Assembly (NCBI GenBank): GCA_004293505.1
Contig: RDYY01000001.1
Coordinates: 1 to 18,808, forward strand
Length of the DNA: 18,808 bases
Reading direction: 5' to 3'
Origin: Sphingobacteriia bacterium
Lineage (GTDB): Bacteria > Bacteroidota > Bacteroidia > Chitinophagales > Chitinophagaceae
The position numbers and the translations under genes were made by a program. Below are positions 15,518 to 18,808 of this stretch, piece by piece (position 1 is the stretch's first letter; every line of letters begins with the position of its first letter). The notes under the pieces were generated by a model. That model did no database searches. It was not told the origin of the DNA and saw nothing but the letters and a program-made list of their open reading frames with translations.

Positions 15518-16450
15518 TCAACTCAGCAGCAAGAAGGCAGCTGTCCTATCCTTTGACAATTGGGTTTTCAGGGCATCCAATCCATCAAACTTAATTTCTC
15601 CCCGGATAAAAGATTGAAGACTGACGGCTAATTCCATGCCATAGATCTCTTCATCAAAATCAAAAAGATTAACCTCTATCACTCTTTTCTTCCCATCCAC
15701 GGTGGGCCTAACCCCAATGTTCATCATCCCCTTTTTTTGTCGACCATCGGCCAATGCAACATGAACAGCATACACGCCATTGCCCGGAATAAGTTTTTCT
15801 TCAGAAGCAATGTGCAGGTTGGCGGTGGGAAAGCCCAGGGTCCTGCCCAATTGGTTTCCCCGGACAACCGTGCCGGTAAAAAAATAGGAATAACCCAATA
15901 ATTCCGTGGCTGTTTTTAATTCATTTTCCAGCAAAGCTTTTCGAACGCGGGTTGAACTGATGGCCGCATCGGCCCAAAGGGTTTCATCAATTTCGGTAAC
16001 GGCAAATCCCAGTGCAGCCCCCATGGATTCCATGAGCTGGTAATCGCCCTTTCGCTCTTTGCCAAACCGGTGGTCATAACCCAATACAACGGTGTGGGGC
16101 AAGAAGCTGGGGTAAAGAAATGACTGCACATAATCCGCTGCCGATTGGTTGGCAAAATGGTGGTTAAAAGGAACAATCACCAAATGGTCTACACCCGCAG
16201 CCGCCAATAGCTTGTTCTTTTCTTCTTGCGTATTCAGCAATTTGATGTCGCCCGGAACAGAACCAATTATTTTTCGGGGATGGGGATGAAAACTCACCAA
16301 GACGGTTTCACCTCCCACCCTTTGTGCCAGGGCTTTCATTTGGCGGATGATCTCAACATGCCCTTTGTGGACGCCATCAAAACTGCCCACCGTAACAATG
16401 GCTTTGTTGAAGTGCGGTAGTAGGGCTTGGTCAAAAAAATGAATGCGCAT
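15518..16450 (-). CDS. ribF: bifunctional riboflavin kinase / FMN adenylyltransferase
   Basis: A 310-residue enzyme that phosphorylates riboflavin to FMN and then adenylylates FMN to FAD. The N-terminal nucleotidyltransferase domain shows G-S-F-D-G-V-H-K-G-H (22-31, with the H-x-G-H motif) and I-S-S-T-R-V-R (164-170). The C-terminal riboflavin kinase domain shows G-R-T-L-G-F-P-T-A-N (202-211) and the probable catalytic E259 in V-I-E-V-N-L-F-D-F-D. The length equals that of typical RibF. ATG 16450 is chosen over an in-frame TTG at 16459, because the latter lies inside the candidate -7 box. Its product supplies flavin cofactors; there is no obvious functional link to its neighbours. Confidence 0.96.
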   Translation of the reverse strand: MRIHFFDQALLPHFNKAIVTVGSFDGVHKGHVEIIRQMKALAQRVGGETVLVSFHPHPRKIIGSVPGDIKLLNTQEEKNKLLAAAGVDHLVIVPFNHHFANQSAADYVQSFLYPSFLPHTVVLGYDHRFGKERKGDYQLMESMGAALGFAVTEIDETLWADAAISSTRVRKALLENELKTATELLGYSYFFTGTVVRGNQLGRTLGFPTANLHIASEEKLIPGNGVYAVHVALADGRQKKGMMNIGVRPTVDGKKRVIEVNLFDFDEEIYGMELAVSLQSFIRGEIKFDGLDALKTQLSKDRTAAFLLLS

Positions 16451-16456
16451 GGGCCG

Positions 16457-16485
16457 CAAAACTAAGTTGAAACCCCCAAAACCAA
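16457..16485 (-). promoter_or_regulatory. candidate ribF promoter
   Basis: On the minus strand TAGTTTTG (16464-16457) matches the Bacteroidota -7 consensus TAnnTTTG exactly, and TTG (16485-16483) lies 18 bases upstream, close to the usual spacing for the -33 element. The -7 box ends six bases before the ribF ATG, so the leader would be very short or absent. Confidence 0.45.
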
Positions 16486-16496
16486 GACTGATTTCT

Positions 16497-16504
16497 TAGC
16501 TTTG
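16497..16504 (+). promoter_or_regulatory. candidate -7 element of purM
   Basis: TAGCTTTG matches TAnnTTTG exactly and ends 16 bases before the purM ATG. A TTG at 16467 is too far (27 bases) to be a standard -33 element. It shares the 70-base divergent gap with the ribF promoter. Confidence 0.35.
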
Positions 16505-16520
16505 CTGCTCAAATTTGCCC

Positions 16521-17711
16521 ATGTCGCTTTATGCCCAACGCGGGGTTTCGGCCCAGAAAGAAGAAGTCCATGCTGCCATCCAGCGCTTGGACCAAGGAAT
16601 CTACCCCCATGCATTTTGCAAAATCTATCCCGACCATTTGTGTGGGGATCCCGATTATGTCAACATCATGCATGCCGATGGGGCCGGCACCAAAAGCATT
16701 TTGGCCTATCTCTACTGGAAAGAAACAGGCGATGTGTCGGTTTGGGCAGGCATAGCCCAAGACGCAGTGGCCATGAACCTAGATGATTTGTTGTGTGTGG
16801 GTGTTACCAACAATATTTTGTTTTCCTCTACCATTGACCGCAACAAATTGCGCATTCCGGGAGAGGTCTTAAAAAGCATCATTGAAGGCACCCAAGCTTT
16901 TTTTGATACCCTGCAATCTTTTGGCGTGCACATTCATTTTTTGGGCGGTGAGACCGCCGATGTGGGCGACTTGGTCCGCACCATAGCCGTGAATGGCACC
17001 ATGACAGCCCGTTGGCCCAAGGCAAAATTGGTGACCAACGAAAAAATCCAAGCCGGAGATGTGATCATTGGCTTTGCCAGTGATGGCCAAACCGTTTATG
17101 AAAATGCCTACAACAGTGGATTGGGCAGCAATGGCCTCACCAGTGCCCGACACGATTCTTTGAGCAAGCATTATGCTGCCGCTTTTCCTGAATCTTTTGA
17201 ATCGGCCCTGTCCCCAGAAGTGGTGTATTTGGGAAAAAACAAAATGACCGATCTCATCCGCGTGGGTGATGCTGACATCAGCATGGGAAAACTCTTGTTG
17301 TCCCCGACCCGCACTTATGCTCCTTTGATCAATCAATTATTGGCCCATCAATTCCAAGACATTCATGGCATGGTGCATTGCAGTGGTGGTGGCCAAACCA
17401 AATGTTTGAAATACATGCCCCAGCCCTTTCATTTGGTCAAAGACAATTTGTTTCCAGCCCCACCCATTTTTGACCTCATCCAAGCCAATGCCGGGGCCGA
17501 TGCCAAAGAAATGTACCAAGTGTTCAACATGGGCCATCGCTTAGAAGTATTTGCACCCGCTGCGGCTGCACCCGAAATGATGGACAGGGCCGCCGCTTTG
17601 GGCATTGGGGCACAAATTGTAGGACGGGTAGAAGCACCTGTGTCCACCCATCCCTCCTTGACCTTGTCCGGTCAATTTGGACAGATCATTTATGGCGGAA
17701 CCCAAGCTTGA
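16521..17711 (+). CDS. purM: phosphoribosylformylglycinamidine cyclo-ligase (AIR synthase)
   Basis: A 396-residue enzyme that closes the imidazole ring of FGAM with ATP to give AIR in purine synthesis. Motifs include H-A-D-G-A-G-T-K-S (51-59, near the ATP site), G-I-A-Q-D-A-V-A-M-N-L-D-D-L (77-90), G-G-E-T-A-D-V-G-D (142-150), and later HCSGGGQTK and QVFNMGHRLEV. It is about 50 residues longer than E. coli PurM (345), as in other Bacteroidota homologues. An in-frame TTG at 16515 would add two residues; ATG 16521 is preferred. No other pur genes lie in the window. The next gene starts 35 bases later on the same strand. Confidence 0.95.
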   Translation: MSLYAQRGVSAQKEEVHAAIQRLDQGIYPHAFCKIYPDHLCGDPDYVNIMHADGAGTKSILAYLYWKETGDVSVWAGIAQDAVAMNLDDLLCVGVTNNILFSSTIDRNKLRIPGEVLKSIIEGTQAFFDTLQSFGVHIHFLGGETADVGDLVRTIAVNGTMTARWPKAKLVTNEKIQAGDVIIGFASDGQTVYENAYNSGLGSNGLTSARHDSLSKHYAAAFPESFESALSPEVVYLGKNKMTDLIRVGDADISMGKLLLSPTRTYAPLINQLLAHQFQDIHGMVHCSGGGQTKCLKYMPQPFHLVKDNLFPAPPIFDLIQANAGADAKEMYQVFNMGHRLEVFAPAAAAPEMMDRAAALGIGAQIVGRVEAPVSTHPSLTLSGQFGQIIYGGTQA

Positions 17712-17719
17712 TTTCCGCT

Positions 17720-17727
17720 TATCTTTG
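17720..17727 (+). promoter_or_regulatory. candidate -7 element of the FtsE-like gene
   Basis: TATCTTTG matches TAnnTTTG exactly and ends 19 bases before the ATG at 17747, inside the 35-base gap after purM. No -33 TTG is seen at the expected spacing, so the gene may instead be read through from purM. Confidence 0.35.
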
Positions 17728-17746
17728 ACCCCACTAAACCGCTTCC

Positions 17747-18433
17747 ATGGCAGAGTTTGTTGTATCCCTTAAAAATGTCAATATTTACCAAGGCCAAAAC
17801 TTGGTATTGAAAGATGTCAATTTTGACATCAGCAAAGGTGAGTTTGTTTATTTGGTGGGTAAAACCGGTACCGGCAAAAGTAGTTTGCTCAAAACCTTGT
17901 ATGGCGAATTGACTTTGACGGAAGGACAGGCCCAAGTGGTGGGTTTTGACCTGCGCCAAATGGATTGGAAAAAAGTTCCTTTTTTGCGCCGCAACCTCGG
18001 GGTAGTCTTCCAAGATTTTCAATTGTTGACCGACAGAAACGTACACGAAAATTTAAAATTCGTTCTCCGCGCCACCGGATGGAAGGAAGAACGCTTGATG
18101 GAAGAGAAGATCAATGACGTATTGGACAAAGTGGGCTTAAAAGGCAAGGGTTTCAAAATGCCTTTTGAGATGAGTGGTGGAGAACAACAAAGGGTAGACA
18201 TTGCCCGGGCCCTCCTGAATTCGCCCAAATTGATTTTGGCCGATGAACCCACGGGTAATTTGGACCCCGAAACCTCTGATGAAATCATGCAATTGCTGAT
18301 CCACATTGCGCGCGACTATGGTGCCACGGTCATCATGGCTACACATGACTTTATCGTGATCAACCGTTATCCCAACAGGATGCTGAAAACCGAAAATGGT
18401 CAGGTCTTGGACAGTTCTTCACCCCAATCTTGA
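17747..18433 (+). CDS. ftsE: FtsE-like ABC transporter ATP-binding protein
   Basis: A 228-residue ABC ATPase. Walker A is GKTGTGKSS (38-46), the Q-loop glutamine is Q89 in [17 protein letters not shown], the signature is MSGGEQQR (142-149), Walker B is LILADEP (162-168) with catalytic E167, and the H-loop is H200. The stretch VFQDFxLLxDRxVxEN and the length are characteristic of FtsE, which with FtsX couples ATP hydrolysis to septal peptidoglycan hydrolases. The partner ftsX is not adjacent: the next gene is on the other strand. Separate ftsE and ftsX loci occur in Bacteroidota, but a LolD/MacB-type ATPase remains a less likely alternative. Its TGA directly abuts the reverse-strand TGA of the glycosyltransferase. 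Confidence 0.87.
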   Translation: MAEFVVSLKNVNIYQGQNLVLKDVNFDISKGEFVYLVGKTGTGKSSLLKTLYGELTLTEGQAQVVGFDLRQMDWKKVPFLRRNLGVVFQDFQLLTDRNVHENLKFVLRATGWKEERLMEEKINDVLDKVGLKGKGFKMPFEMSGGEQQRVDIARALLNSPKLILADEPTGNLDPETSDEIMQLLIHIARDYGATVIMATHDFIVINRYPNRMLKTENGQVLDSSSPQS

Positions 18434-18808
18434 TCAAGATTTTCCCCAAATCCAACCCACTTGTTTGCGGGCATTGGCGGCATTGTCGTACAAGGGCGAC
18501 AGCATTTTTTGGCGCAAGGCAATTTCTTCTTCTGTAAAGGGCAGGTGGTACAATTGGGTCACTATGGCTTGCAAAGCTTGGGCTGTTTTGCCCACGTGGA
18601 CAGCAGGTGCCAAATCTGTTCCCCATACCCCTGCTTCGTTGGTGACCACGTGCCGACCATTGTACAATGCGTTCAAAATTTTAGCGGAAGTACCCGTACT
18701 GACCCCCAAGGGTAAAATGTGTACATGGGCTTTGCCAATCATGTCTTGTAAGTCTTTGTCCGAAGGGTTGGCCACCAAGCAAGTATAGTGGCTTTCATGG
18801 CTTTTGGC
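18434..18808 (-). CDS. glycosyltransferase, C-terminal part (truncated by window edge)
   Basis: The reading frame runs open from the right edge to the stop at 18434, giving 124 residues of a C-terminal domain. The pattern HILPLGVSTGTSAKILNALYNG followed by R-H-V-V-T-N-E-A-G-V-W-G-T matches the donor-sugar-binding region of GT-B fold glycosyltransferases of the GT4 type (G-T-x-x-K-I-L-x-A-x-x-x-G-x-x-V-V-x-T). The usual glutamate before A-L-x-x-G is Asn here. The upstream residues AKSHESHYTCLVANPSDKDL would be the strand and loop before it. The acceptor-binding N-terminal domain lies outside the window, so substrate and pathway are unknown. Confidence 0.72.
   Translation of the reverse strand, partial: AKSHESHYTCLVANPSDKDLQDMIGKAHVHILPLGVSTGTSAKILNALYNGRHVVTNEAGVWGTDLAPAVHVGKTAQALQAIVTQLYHLPFTEEEIALRQKMLSPLYDNAANARKQVGWIWGKS

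Noticed and set aside
15518..16520. FMN riboswitch upstream of ribF
   Set aside because: Only 70 bases separate ribF from purM, with a candidate promoter next to the start codon, leaving no room for the aptamer.
18430..18437. Palindrome TTGATCAA as a half of an FNR-type box
   Set aside because: FNR sites are TTGAT-N4-ATCAA; here there is no 4-base spacer, and the site lies between two stop codons, not near a start.

Overview
The window reads as chromosomal DNA from a member of the Bacteroidota, probably a Chitinophagaceae-like lineage (family-level placement is inference). Supporting signs are a fused CcoN-CcoO oxidase subunit, a GLPGLI-family protein next to an OMP_b-brl_3-type outer-membrane barrel, the long PurM variant, start codons preceded by A/T-rich sequence instead of a Shine-Dalgarno motif, and several TAnnTTTG-like promoter elements. 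I see no insertion sequence, phage, CRISPR array, tRNA or rRNA, and no gene-free stretch longer than about 115 bases.

Region 1 (27-6506, + strand) is a compact operon for a cbb3-type cytochrome c oxidase: a DUF2892/YgaP-like membrane protein, ccoS, ccoN-ccoO (fused), a short ccoQ, a single-heme ccoP, ccoG, ccoH, and a TauE/SafE (DsbD_2-like) membrane protein. Genes are separated by 1-12 bases or overlap. The products make and mature a high-affinity terminal oxidase for respiration at low oxygen. The copper ATPase gene ccoI is not present and may lie upstream of the window.

Region 2 (6514-10080, - strand) holds a large outer-membrane beta-barrel protein with an N-terminal carboxypeptidase-regulatory-like domain, followed 18 bases later by a GLPGLI-family exported protein. 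A 28-bp perfect palindrome (10105-10132) lies between the barrel gene and the divergent glycogen branching enzyme gene glgB (10151-12175, +). It is the most striking non-coding signal in the window.

Region 3 (12178-14397, - strand) holds a membrane-anchored coiled-coil protein of unknown function, then a hairpin terminator, then an orphan membrane sensor histidine kinase.

Region 4 (14510-18808) is housekeeping: holA (+), ribF (-), purM (+), an FtsE-like ABC ATPase (+), and the 3' part of a glycosyltransferase gene (-) that runs off the right edge.

Four convergent gene pairs end within 0-9 bases of each other. Most of the window is conserved, ordinary Bacteroidota biology. I did not find a convincing new defence, mobile or biosynthetic system. 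The points most worth checking are the palindrome, the CcoP architecture, the coiled-coil protein and the promoter elements abutting start codons.
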